The notes under the pieces are model-generated. The model saw only the letters and a program-made list of their open reading frames with translations, had not been told where the DNA came from and did not search any database. This document shows, piece after piece, positions 39,370 through 48,200 of a DNA stretch of 64,000 nucleotides. Numbering within the stretch: the stretch's first letter is position 1; each line of letters begins with the position of its first letter. A program made the position numbers and the translations under genes. Source of the DNA: Crocinitomicaceae bacterium (GTDB lineage Bacteria; Bacteroidota; Bacteroidia; Flavobacteriales_D; Crocinitomicaceae); assembly GCA_022447585.1 (NCBI GenBank), contig JAKVAR010000048.1, forward strand, positions 62,001-126,000, in the 5' to 3' direction.

Positions 39370-39762
39370 TTAACGTTTCGAGAATTGGAATTTCTTACGT
39401 GCTTTCGGTTGACCTGGTTTCTTACGCTCAACCATTCTTGGATCACGAGTCATCAAACCTTCTTCTTTCAATAAAGGTTTATTTTCTTCGTTTAATTCAA
39501 CCAAAGCTCTTGCAATACCAAGACGAATAGCCTCAACTTGACCGTTGATTCCACCCCCAGCAACATTAACTTTAACATCATACTGATCAACAGTATCTGT
39601 TAATGCAAAAGGCTGAACAATCTTAGATTGAAGAACTGCAACAGGGAAAAACTCCTTGTAATCTCTTTTATTAACTGTAACGGCACCTTTACCTTTTGTC
39701 AGATAAACTCTAGCAACCGCTGTTTTTCTTCTTCCTAATGTGTTAATTACTTCCATGCTCAT
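39370..39762 (-). CDS. rpsI: 30S ribosomal protein S9
   Basis: Small-subunit protein S9, 130 residues, with the signature [12 protein letters not shown] and [19 protein letters not shown] and the basic end [11 protein letters not shown] whose terminal Arg reaches the P-site tRNA. The ATG at 39762 forms TAATG with the rplM stop, so translation is coupled; an in-frame ATG two codons later is also possible. Confidence 0.97.
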   Translation of the reverse strand: MSMEVINTLGRRKTAVARVYLTKGKGAVTVNKRDYKEFFPVAVLQSKIVQPFALTDTVDQYDVKVNVAGGGINGQVEAIRLGIARALVELNEENKPLLKEEGLMTRDPRMVERKKPGQPKARKKFQFSKR

Positions 39763-40217
39763 TATTTGAATGTATCTAAATTAAGTACAGTTGGCTTTTG
39801 AGCTTCTTGATTGTGCTCTCCTCCTTTGTATACTTTTAGATTAGTAAATAATTGACGTCCAAGCTTGTTTTTAGGTAACATACCTTTAACCGCTTTTTCT
39901 ACCATTCTTTCTGGGTGTTTCGCTAACATGTCTTTAGCAGAAGTAAAACGCTGCCCACCTGGGTATCCAGTATATCTAACGTACTCCTTATCGACTAATT
40001 TAGCACCTGAGAAAGATACTTTTTCTGCATTTACAACAATAACGTTGTCGCCGCAGTCTGCGTGAGGCGTGAAATTCGGCTTGTGTTTTCCACGGATGAT
40101 TTTCGCCACCTTGCTCGCTAAACGACCTAATGTCTGGCCTTCAGCATCTACTACAAACCACTGCTTATCAGCAGTTTCCTTGTTCGCAGAGACAGTTTTG
40201 TAACTTAATGTATCCAC
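39762..40217 (-). CDS. rplM: 50S ribosomal protein L13
   Basis: Large-subunit protein L13, 151 residues. [21 protein letters not shown] at the start, [26 protein letters not shown] and [20 protein letters not shown] are family hallmarks. First gene of the rplM-rpsI transcript, with a promoter about 45-75 bases upstream. Confidence 0.97.
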   Translation of the reverse strand: MDTLSYKTVSANKETADKQWFVVDAEGQTLGRLASKVAKIIRGKHKPNFTPHADCGDNVIVVNAEKVSFSGAKLVDKEYVRYTGYPGGQRFTSAKDMLAKHPERMVEKAVKGMLPKNKLGRQLFTNLKVYKGGEHNQEAQKPTVLNLDTFK

Positions 40218-40245
40218 AATAATTTAATTTATAAATAAGACAATT

Positions 40246-40296
40246 CCCCTAAATCAGGGGTGCAAAGATATGATTTCTAGGTTTATTAACAAACCT
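40246..40296 (-). promoter_or_regulatory. rplM-rpsI promoter with palindrome and leader hairpin
   Basis: On the minus strand TTTG (40293-40290) is followed by exactly 19 bases and then TATCTTTG (40270-40263), a perfect match to the Bacteroidota consensus. The -33 element sits in an 18-base imperfect palindrome (40279-40296, arms AGGTTT/AAACCT). Just after the -7 element CCCCT-gattt-AGGGG (40260-40246) can form a hairpin at or near the mRNA start, which could serve in control or stability. Confidence 0.75.
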
Positions 40297-40632
40297 TTAT
40301 TAAAAAAGATTGTCCTCTGGGCAAGTTCCAATTCAATACAAAAGAGAAATGGTCATACTATTTAAAAAATCAACATTGAACAAATCAATAAAGCACGCCA
40401 TTTTGAACTGATTAACTAAAAAAGAATATGAAGCCCCCAAGCACTTCAAGTTAGTACCCGAATAATATATCTACCTGCATAGCGTTAGCTATACTGGTAT
40501 TTTAATCAAACCAACTCCGTAATCAAAATCGGATTACACATATATTTTATCAACGCATGTTAACTGAGTATTTAAGATGCATAAGTCCGTCATTCAAATT
40601 TATACCAATCATCTTATCACATATTAAATTTG
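40297..40632. other. intergenic stretch without recognised gene
   Basis: About 340 AT-rich bases between the rplM promoter and the terminator of the enoyl-CoA hydratase gene. Stop codons are frequent in all frames, and there is no tRNA-like or conserved RNA shape that I can recognise. Only a small imperfect inverted repeat (GTAATC/GATTAC at 40519-40537) stands out. Confidence 0.5.
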
Positions 40633-40663
40633 AAAAAAAAAGGAGAACAAATACTGCTCTCCT
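40633..40663 (-). terminator. intrinsic terminator after the enoyl-CoA hydratase gene
   Basis: On the minus strand AGGAGAGCA pairs with TGTTCTCCT (one mismatch), followed directly by T8. It ends the three-gene unit 42728-40690. Confidence 0.85.
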
Positions 40664-40689
40664 CGTGTTTTGAATATTCAAAAAAAAGT

Positions 40690-41463
40690 CTATTTTTTCT
40701 TAAAAGCGTTAATTGCATTCACAGTAAAATCAGACAACACAAGCTCACCGCTCATTGCAGCCCTATCCTTTAGCAAGGAATCCCAATGCTCCGTACCCTG
40801 CCAGAAAGCAGTCTTCAACATACTCATTGCTTCAGGATTAGATTTAGACAAAGTATCTGCTAAACCATTAATACGTTCTTCCATATCTTCGACGTTATCA
40901 AAAATCTCAGCATACAACCCATTATCCTTTGCCCAACGTGCAGAACGCCATTCAGTAGCATTAATAGCTAATTGACTCATTGCTGACAACCCTACTTTTC
41001 GCTCTACAGCGGGTCCAACTACAAAAGGACCAATGCCAACAGCCAATTCCGACAACTTAACATCAGCATACTTTGTTGCAAAACAATAATCAACCGCAGA
41101 GGCAACCCCCACACCTCCTCCAACAGCTTTACCTTGAACCCTTCCAATGATAAATTTCGGGCATTTTCTACATGCATTAATAACATTAGCAAAACCAGAA
41201 AAGAATACTTTACCAGTTTCTAAATCTTTAATTGAAATTAATTCATCAAAACTAGCTCCGGCACAGAATGCTCTTTCACCTGCTGAACGTAAAATAATAA
41301 CCTTAACATCATCATTACCGCCTAATTCGGTAATGGAATCAGCTAACTTTTGCAAAATCTTTCCTGGCAATGAATTACTTAGTGGATGCCCGAATTCAAC
41401 CGTTGCTATTCCTGAAGACTCAATCGACACATTAACATGTCCTTGATCAACTGCATTTGACAT
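40690..41463 (-). CDS. enoyl-CoA hydratase/isomerase family protein
   Basis: A 257-residue crotonase-fold enzyme acting on acyl-CoA. The oxyanion-hole regions are AFCAGASFDELI and GRVQGKAVGGGVGVASAVDY. The second catalytic Glu of classic hydratases is replaced here by ...ELAVGIGPFVVGPAV, so it may be an isomerase or another crotonase rather than a true hydratase. It is 15 bases after the RNA-binding protein gene and away from the fatty-acid operon at the right end. Confidence 0.85.
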   Translation of the reverse strand: MSNAVDQGHVNVSIESSGIATVEFGHPLSNSLPGKILQKLADSITELGGNDDVKVIILRSAGERAFCAGASFDELISIKDLETGKVFFSGFANVINACRKCPKFIIGRVQGKAVGGGVGVASAVDYCFATKYADVKLSELAVGIGPFVVGPAVERKVGLSAMSQLAINATEWRSARWAKDNGLYAEIFDNVEDMEERINGLADTLSKSNPEAMSMLKTAFWQGTEHWDSLLKDRAAMSGELVLSDFTVNAINAFKKK

Positions 41464-41478
41464 AATCTGTTCTTGTTT

Positions 41479-41748
41479 TTATGATTTTTTCTGAGGACGA
41501 CTATCTTTTGGCGATGCAATTTTAACATCTATAGCTCTTCCATTAACCTCCAATCCATTCAATGCTTCAATAGCATTAATTGCCTGATCTGTACTCTCCA
41601 TCTCAACATAACCAAAACCTTTCGACCTTTTCGTTTCTTTTTCATATACAACGTGTGCATATGTAACAGTTCCAAAAGACGAAAATGTCGCTTTCAAATC
41701 TTCCGAAGTAATACTCCAATCCAAGTTGGCAATAAAAATATTAACCAT
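41479..41748 (-). CDS. RRM-type RNA-binding protein
   Basis: An 89-residue single RNA-recognition motif. RNP2 is IFIANLDW and RNP1 is KGFGYVEM, with the aromatic residues that stack on RNA bases. Small stand-alone RRM proteins of this type occur in Bacteroidota and cyanobacteria and bind AU-rich or U-rich RNA, often with cold-related roles. It ends in a short basic tail. It lies between the coiled-coil gene and the crotonase gene in one probable transcript. Confidence 0.9.
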   Translation of the reverse strand: MVNIFIANLDWSITSEDLKATFSSFGTVTYAHVVYEKETKRSKGFGYVEMESTDQAINAIEALNGLEVNGRAIDVKIASPKDSRPQKKS

Positions 41749-41771
41749 TCCTAACCTTATTATTCTTTTTC

Positions 41772-42728
41772 TTATTTAAGTGTAAAGCTATCAGTTCCAA
41801 TTTTCTGTCCCTGACAATAAATATTTACTTTATAATTTCCTTTTGACAATTCCTCACCATTCAACCTGTAATAAATAGACATATCAATCATTTGATTCTG
41901 GTAATCGATACTTTTCTTATCAGAATACGCAACCGAACCACCTTCAATATCAACAACATTACTAGAACTCGATTGAAGTGTTTTTCCTTCTGGGGTAATA
42001 ACCTGCAGATAAACCATCTTAGTTCCAGCTGGCGCAATTGGATTTTCAGAAATCGTAAAACTAGACTTTATCTGAACAGTATTTCTCGCCTTAGTAGTTT
42101 CTGTAGTCGTATTATTCAACTTCATCTTCAATCCACCAGAACTAAACCCATATGCCTGTAACCTAGAACCTTTCTTAACTTGCTCTGCATTGGCTTCAGC
42201 TTCTGTCTTATACTGATCTCTTTCTGTTGTGGTAGCCGTCAATTGAGTATTAGTATTCTCTAAATCGTTTGTCAGTTGTAAATTCAATGTATTCAGCGAA
42301 TCAATTTGCACAATATAACCTCGCATAATCCCCTTCATCGTTTCAATCTCTTTACGAGCAGAAAACAATTGACGAGCACTCATATTACCACGCTCAACCT
42401 TCTCCAATAACTCTTGGATTTGGGCTTTTTGCTGATTAATCGAGTCAGCTTGAGTAGCATCCTTTTCCAAAAGTGCATCATAAGTAGAAAGCATATTCTT
42501 GAAATCTGTCTTAATATCATTAGTCATTCCGCCAACATACCCAGACATCATTTCATTCATCCCTTGCATATCTGCATTAAGACTTTTATTATCATTTTCG
42601 CATTGATTCAACTGTGCATTCTTGGAGGACCATAAATAAGCCATAACTCCAAGCATAAGCAATAAAATTATAATGACAGCAACGTACCCTCCGTTACTTT
42701 TTTTTGGTGATTCTGGTAATTCTGACAT
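41772..42728 (-). CDS. membrane-anchored coiled-coil protein of unknown function
   Basis: A 318-residue protein from the ATG at 42728 (a TTG-like start 18 bases earlier is less likely). A proline-rich cytosolic start is followed by one membrane helix (about residues 16-34), a long heptad-rich coiled coil (about 40-190) and a C-terminal beta domain (about 200-318). Topology suggests the coiled coil and beta domain are periplasmic. Bacteroidota have similar proteins that are often mislabelled as chromosome-partition proteins. First gene of the unit with the RRM and crotonase genes. Confidence 0.75.
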   Translation of the reverse strand: MSELPESPKKSNGGYVAVIIILLLMLGVMAYLWSSKNAQLNQCENDNKSLNADMQGMNEMMSGYVGGMTNDIKTDFKNMLSTYDALLEKDATQADSINQQKAQIQELLEKVERGNMSARQLFSARKEIETMKGIMRGYIVQIDSLNTLNLQLTNDLENTNTQLTATTTERDQYKTEAEANAEQVKKGSRLQAYGFSSGGLKMKLNNTTTETTKARNTVQIKSSFTISENPIAPAGTKMVYLQVITPEGKTLQSSSSNVVDIEGGSVAYSDKKSIDYQNQMIDMSIYYRLNGEELSKGNYKVNIYCQGQKIGTDSFTLK

Positions 42729-42873
42729 GACACTACTTTTTAACAATGAATCTAATTTACGACCAAATAACGTAAAAGTTCATTTTATGCTACATATTCA
42801 AAAATGTTCAAGAAAAAAGACGTATCTCTACTTTCTTTTTTTTGACAAACATCTCAAGATAAGAATTCTAAAT

Positions 42874-42907
42874 CAAATCTAACAATAACACAACACTTGT
42901 TAACAAG
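42874..42907 (-). promoter_or_regulatory. promoter and palindrome upstream of the coiled-coil gene
   Basis: On the minus strand TAGATTTG (42881-42874) matches TAnnTTTG. A perfect 12-base palindrome, CTTGTTAACAAG (42896-42907), lies 14 bases upstream at about the -33 position and contains a CTTG. The leader to the ATG at 42728 would be about 140 bases. Confidence 0.4.
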
Positions 42908-42965
42908 AATTGGTATTGAGATAATAATAATTTAATTCTACGTAAAAAATAGAATGCTAATTCGA

Positions 42966-43217
42966 TTAGACAGCCTCAACTTGGAAAGAATACTTTTCCA
43001 TAATTTGATTGGCCAACAATTTCTTACAAGCTTCTTCAACTTTTTCAGTTGCTTCCTCTTGATTTACTGCATCAACGAACAAACGAACATGTCTTCCGAT
43101 ACGAACACCATCAATTGAATCTAAACCAATATTTTTCATACTGCTTGTCACAGCTTTTCCCTGAGGGTCAAGTAATGCATCTAACGGCATCACGTCGATT
43201 TCTGCTTTAAATTTCAT
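42966..43217 (-). CDS. purS: phosphoribosylformylglycinamidine synthase subunit PurS
   Basis: An 83-residue subunit of the PurSQL complex, which makes FGAM in purine synthesis. It begins KFKAEIDVMPLDALLDPQGKAV and has the core RIGRHVRLFVDA, as PurS does. Its presence implies that this organism uses the split PurS-PurQ-PurL form instead of the single large PurL. It overlaps the pssA stop by four bases. Confidence 0.88.
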   Translation of the reverse strand: MKFKAEIDVMPLDALLDPQGKAVTSSMKNIGLDSIDGVRIGRHVRLFVDAVNQEEATEKVEEACKKLLANQIMEKYSFQVEAV

Positions 43218-43990
43218 CTAACTTCTTTTTTAAAAAATGTGTTTTCTACAATTGAGAAAATAAGGTACAAAAATACTATTAATGCTATAGACCACACTTT
43301 GAAAACAAGAATAAATATCAAACTTATTAACAAAAATGTAAATCGTATTTCATTACCTTTAAAACTAAAGCGCTTAAACTTTAGAGAAAAAAGCGGTATT
43401 TCAGAAACCATTAACAACCCCATCACAATCATTAAAAGGACTAACAAATAAGGACTAAATAAAACCTCATGGACTGATGTAACATCCTGAATCGAATTCA
43501 AAACCAACGGAAACGTCATAAATAAAAGTGTATTTGCAGGTGTTGGAACACCAATAAATGATTCTGATTGCCGTATATCAATATTAAACTTCGCCAGTCT
43601 AAACAACGAGAAAAATGGAATAATCAACCCGGCAAAAGGAATTAAACTCAGCCTTCCGTCAAACAAGCCCTCGAACCACAAATCAAAACCATTCTTAATA
43701 AAATGAGGACTTATAAATCCGATTGATTCAATATCAATTGTTAAAACAACCATCATAACAACTCCAGGAGCAACGCCAAACGTAATCATATCCGCTAAAG
43801 AATCAAGCTGCTTACCCAACTCCCCTGTCGTTTTCGTTATTCGCGCAATAAACCCGTCCAGAAAATCAAAAACTGCCCCAGAAAAAATGGCATATGCGGC
43901 CAAGTCTAACCTCCCCATTACAGCCAAAATAACTGCAATAATACCTGAAATCAGATTAGCAGAAGTAAACAAGTTTGCTAGTGTAAACAT
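43214..43990 (-). CDS. pssA: CDP-diacylglycerol-serine O-phosphatidyltransferase
   Basis: Makes phosphatidylserine, the precursor of phosphatidylethanolamine, in the inner membrane. The 258-residue protein has about seven or eight helices and the CDP-alcohol phosphotransferase motif (D-G-x2-A-R-x8-G-x3-D-x3-D), seen as DGFIARITKTTGELGKQLDS followed by LAD. It is followed with a four-base overlap by purS. Confidence 0.93.
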   Translation of the reverse strand: MFTLANLFTSANLISGIIAVILAVMGRLDLAAYAIFSGAVFDFLDGFIARITKTTGELGKQLDSLADMITFGVAPGVVMMVVLTIDIESIGFISPHFIKNGFDLWFEGLFDGRLSLIPFAGLIIPFFSLFRLAKFNIDIRQSESFIGVPTPANTLLFMTFPLVLNSIQDVTSVHEVLFSPYLLVLLMIVMGLLMVSEIPLFSLKFKRFSFKGNEIRFTFLLISLIFILVFKVWSIALIVFLYLIFSIVENTFFKKEVR

Positions 43991-44099
43991 ATAAAATTCG
44001 ATTTTTCAAATTAATTCTGATAAGTCAACTTTATGTAGTATTTTTACGTATAACAGTTGACTATTTATTGACTTACTCTACAAATAACACAATTTTTTA

Positions 44100-45257
44100 T
44101 TGAAAAAGATGTTTAAGAATTATAAAATTCTATTTGGTATGAAGACTTCCTGGCTTATAAATGCCTGCTTAACAGCGTTTACTTTTTCTTTATCTTTTGC
44201 TCAAGACACAAGCCCATCTGAAACCGTTGCACCAAAATACTCCAATGAATTCCTTTCTATTGGTGTTGGCGCCGATGCTTTAGGACAAGGAAATGCAGTG
44301 GTTGCACAGTCAGATAATGTTTCTTCTGGATATTGGAATCCTGCTGGACTGACAAAGATTGATAAATGGCTAGAAGTTGGTCTTATGCATTCTGAATACT
44401 TTGCTGGAATTGCGAAATACGACTACTTAGGTTTAGCTCACTCTATTGATGATAAAAGTGCGATTGGCTTTAGCGCTATCCGATTTGCGATCGATGACAT
44501 CCCAAACACAACCCAACTAATTGATAATAACGGAAATATTGATTACGATAATATTTCAACATTTACAGCCGCTGATTACGGCTTTTTGCTTTCTTACGCC
44601 CGCGAACTTAACCAGAGAGGATTAAGTCTAGGTGGAACATTTAAAGTTATTCATAGAAAAGTGGGTGATTTCGCAAAGTCATGGGGCTTTGGTTTAGACT
44701 TTGGATTGCAGTACGAAACAAAGAAGAAATGGCAATTTGGATTAATGGCTAGAGATGTAACCTCTACTTTTAACGCATGGATATTTACGCTAGATAGCGA
44801 GACACAGCAAGTTTTTATTAATACTGGAAATGAAATCCCTCAAAACGGCCTAGAATTAACACTACCCCGTGTAATATTAGCCGGTTATAAAAAGTTTGAT
44901 TTAGGCAAAAAGGGATTCTACACCTCAGCTGAACTTGACATTGACATCACTACGGATGGTAGAAGAAATGCTATCGTTAGAACGGGGGTAGTATCGATGG
45001 ATCCTCACCTTGGAGTTCAAATTGGATTCAAAAATTACGTTTCTCTAAGAGCCGGCATTTCTAACCTTCAGTACGTTAAAAACTTTGATGATTCTCAAAA
45101 ATTAAATGTGCAACCAAACATTGGAGTTGGATTAAACTTTAAAAGCTTTTATCTTGACTATGCATTTACTGATATTGGCGATGCATCTGTTGCTCTTTAT
45201 TCGCATGTCGTTTCGCTGCGAGTAAAACTAAACAAACCAAAACCTAAGACTGAATGA
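44100..45257 (+). CDS. porV: type IX secretion system outer-membrane protein PorV (LptO)
   Basis: Outer-membrane beta-barrel that shuttles type IX cargo to the PorU sortase. Of 385 residues, the barrel begins after the signal peptide with YSNEFLSIGVGADALGQGN, SSGYWNPAGL and continues with strands such as KSAIGFSAIRFAIDDIPNT. The frame opens at a TTG (44100); the ATG at 44139 gives a cleaner signal peptide (MKTSWLINACLTAFTFSLSF) and may be the real start. It overlaps porU by four bases. Confidence 0.88.
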   Translation: MKKMFKNYKILFGMKTSWLINACLTAFTFSLSFAQDTSPSETVAPKYSNEFLSIGVGADALGQGNAVVAQSDNVSSGYWNPAGLTKIDKWLEVGLMHSEYFAGIAKYDYLGLAHSIDDKSAIGFSAIRFAIDDIPNTTQLIDNNGNIDYDNISTFTAADYGFLLSYARELNQRGLSLGGTFKVIHRKVGDFAKSWGFGLDFGLQYETKKKWQFGLMARDVTSTFNAWIFTLDSETQQVFINTGNEIPQNGLELTLPRVILAGYKKFDLGKKGFYTSAELDIDITTDGRRNAIVRTGVVSMDPHLGVQIGFKNYVSLRAGISNLQYVKNFDDSQKLNVQPNIGVGLNFKSFYLDYAFTDIGDASVALYSHVVSLRVKLNKPKPKTE

Positions 45258-48200
45258 AAAAATTGATTCATACTCTCTCTCTCCTCTCCTTGTGCTTATT
45301 TGTGACTCACTGTTACGGTCAAACCTATGGAAACGAGTGGATAGACTATGGTCAATCATATTATACACTTAAGGTTTCTGAGACTGGTATACATAGAATT
45401 AACTTTAGTACAATATCAAGTGCTGGTATTCCAACTGGCAGCTTTCAAACCGAAAACATTCAACTCTTTGGAAGAGAACATGAAATCCCAATTCACATAG
45501 AAGATGGCGGTGACAACACATTAGACCCTGGCGATTATATATTGTTCTATGCCGAAAAAAATGATAGTTGGCTTGACTCAACTCTATATCAAGATCCAAA
45601 CACCATAGGAAATCCAAAATATAGTCTTTATAATGATACCATTAGATACTTTTTCACTTGGAACAATTCTACAACAAACTTAAGATACAAAGTTGAAAAC
45701 GATATAAACTTCGCGAGCTATGCTAACATTGCTAATTACATCTTATTTAAATCGGAGAAAGAATATAACTCAACCTACCATGAAGGTGAAAAAACATCTT
45801 ATTCATCAAGTTCATTTTTCACGCCCGGAGAAGGATGGGGCAATACTGCTTTTAACGGCGCATCTGGCTATAATGGAAACCTAACCCTCAACACTCCATT
45901 TCCTTATACAGGCCCTGGAAGTCCAAATGCAATATTCAAAGGACTCTCAACAACAAATTCGGATGCTGCTGTGCCAGCCGGGGGGTCATTCAACCATCAC
46001 CTACAATGGAATATAGGCACCACAAATCTTCAAATGCTAGACACATCAGTTTTAGGTTATGGCCAAATCATTTGTAACTCAAGCTTTCCTGCAAGTGTAT
46101 TATCTAACGGAAACACTCCGGTTCAATGGAATATTATAGGTGATTTAAGTGTTGCTACAGACTATCAAGCCTATAGTTACTATGGTGTAACATACCCTAG
46201 ACAACCTAATTTTGGAGGGAGTAACAGCATGGACTTTGAAGTCATAAATGATATACAAGGAAAAATTCGACTAGACATTGCTTCGGCTGGTTACGCCAAT
46301 CCAATAATGTTTGTTCACGGCTCAGAACCATTAATGGTTCCTTTTGAGCCAAATGGATCATTTCATAGTGTAATCATTCCAAACAGTATTAATGGCGTGA
46401 ACCAGCAAGTGGTATATAGAGATGAATCTTTAATCATTGACATTAATACACTTGAAGCTGTAAATGGAAGCGGAACATTCACCAACTACACGGCAATTCC
46501 TGGAAGTTATGAAGAAGCCTTGTTGATGGTCTACCATAAATCCTTAGAACAAGCGACGCTTCAATACGCGAATTATAGAGAACAAATTGAAGGTGGTAAT
46601 TATAATACTTTAGTTGCCAACATTGATGAACTTTACCTTCAATTTGGTGGTGGAATTGAAAAACACATTAATGGAATTCGTCGATTTGCTCACTTGATCT
46701 ACAACACCTCCAGCGCCAAACCTGTTGGCCTATTTCTAATCGGTAAAGGAATTAGAGAAGCTAATTACAATTCAGTTCTTTCAGACGGTGCTGGAGCAAG
46801 AAAAAACACGGATCGTTTCCACGAATCTTTAGTCCCTTCTTTTGGCCACCCATCGAGCGACGTATCTATAACATCAGGTTTAGTCGGATCCTTAAAATGG
46901 ACTCCAATGCTACCAACAGGGAGAATTTCTGCAAGAACAAACGATGAACTTGAAGACTATTTAAATAAAGTCATGGATTTTGAAGCAAATCAAAATCCTC
47001 TTAGTATTTACGATTCGCCAAATAAAGATTGGCAAAAACAGATTCTACATTTTGCAGGAGGTTCTGATATTGATGAGCAGGAAGACTTCCAAAACTACAT
47101 GAATATTTATAAAGGTATCATTGAAGATTCTTTATATGGTGGTAACGTCACAAGTATATTCAAAACTTCAAGCAACCCTCTTGACCCTACGGTACTTAAT
47201 GGAATTACAGATAGAATTTCTGAAGGGGTAAGTTTAATGAGTTACTTTGGCCATGCTTCTAATACAACAAGTGGTTTTGAAATCAACCTGGATGAGCCGG
47301 CGAACTGGAACAATACAGGAAAATATCCTTTGATGTTAGTAAACTCATGCTACAATGGAAATATATTTCAAAGCAGCACCTCTAAGTCGGAACAATTTGT
47401 GCAAGCTGCAAATTTCGGTGCAATTGGATACATTGCATCAGTAGGAGTAGGCCTTGATGTTTATTTAAACATATACTCAAGAAATCTTTATAAACAGCTC
47501 TCATACAAAAACTACAACACAAATATTGGCCATCAAATGATGAAAAATATTGAATCAATGGAAACCCCTTCGGGAAACCTTTACCTTGAAACCACTTGTA
47601 CACAAATGGTTTTAAATGGTGACCCAATGGTCAAAATCAATAGTCATCCTAACCCAGAAATAGAATTGACTGCCCCAGGAGTATTCTTTACCCCAAACAA
47701 TATTGATTTAACAGTAGATAGCATAGAAATGCATATTACTCTTACAAATCTTGGACAATCTGTCATAGACACGTTCCTATTAGAAGTGACTAGGCAATTT
47801 CCATCAAGCAGTATTGATTCGATATATTCTTTTCAAATCCCAAACCTACATTATAAAGATACTTTTTCCTTTAAAATGCCAACGCAAGCAAACATTGGTG
47901 TAGGTTTAAATCAATTTAATATTAGTGTCGATCTTCCATCTCTGATCACAGAGCAATACGATGAGATCAACAACAATCAATTAGTAAAAACTCTTTTTAT
48001 CGATATTGATGGAATTGTTCCGGTAGTGCCTTATGAATTTGCCGTAGTCCCAGAAGATAGCGTCACTCTTCGCGCTTCCACTATCAACCCTATTGCTGAT
48101 TTTAACAGCTATAGATTCGAAATTGACACAACAGATCTATTCAACAGTGGTGAACATCGTTATGCTTATGTCTATGGAACTGGTGGAGTTAAAGAAGTTC

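Noticed and set aside
40297-40632. Possible non-coding RNA in the gap upstream of rplM
   Set aside because: Only weak short inverted repeats and no promoter-terminator pair of its own were found.
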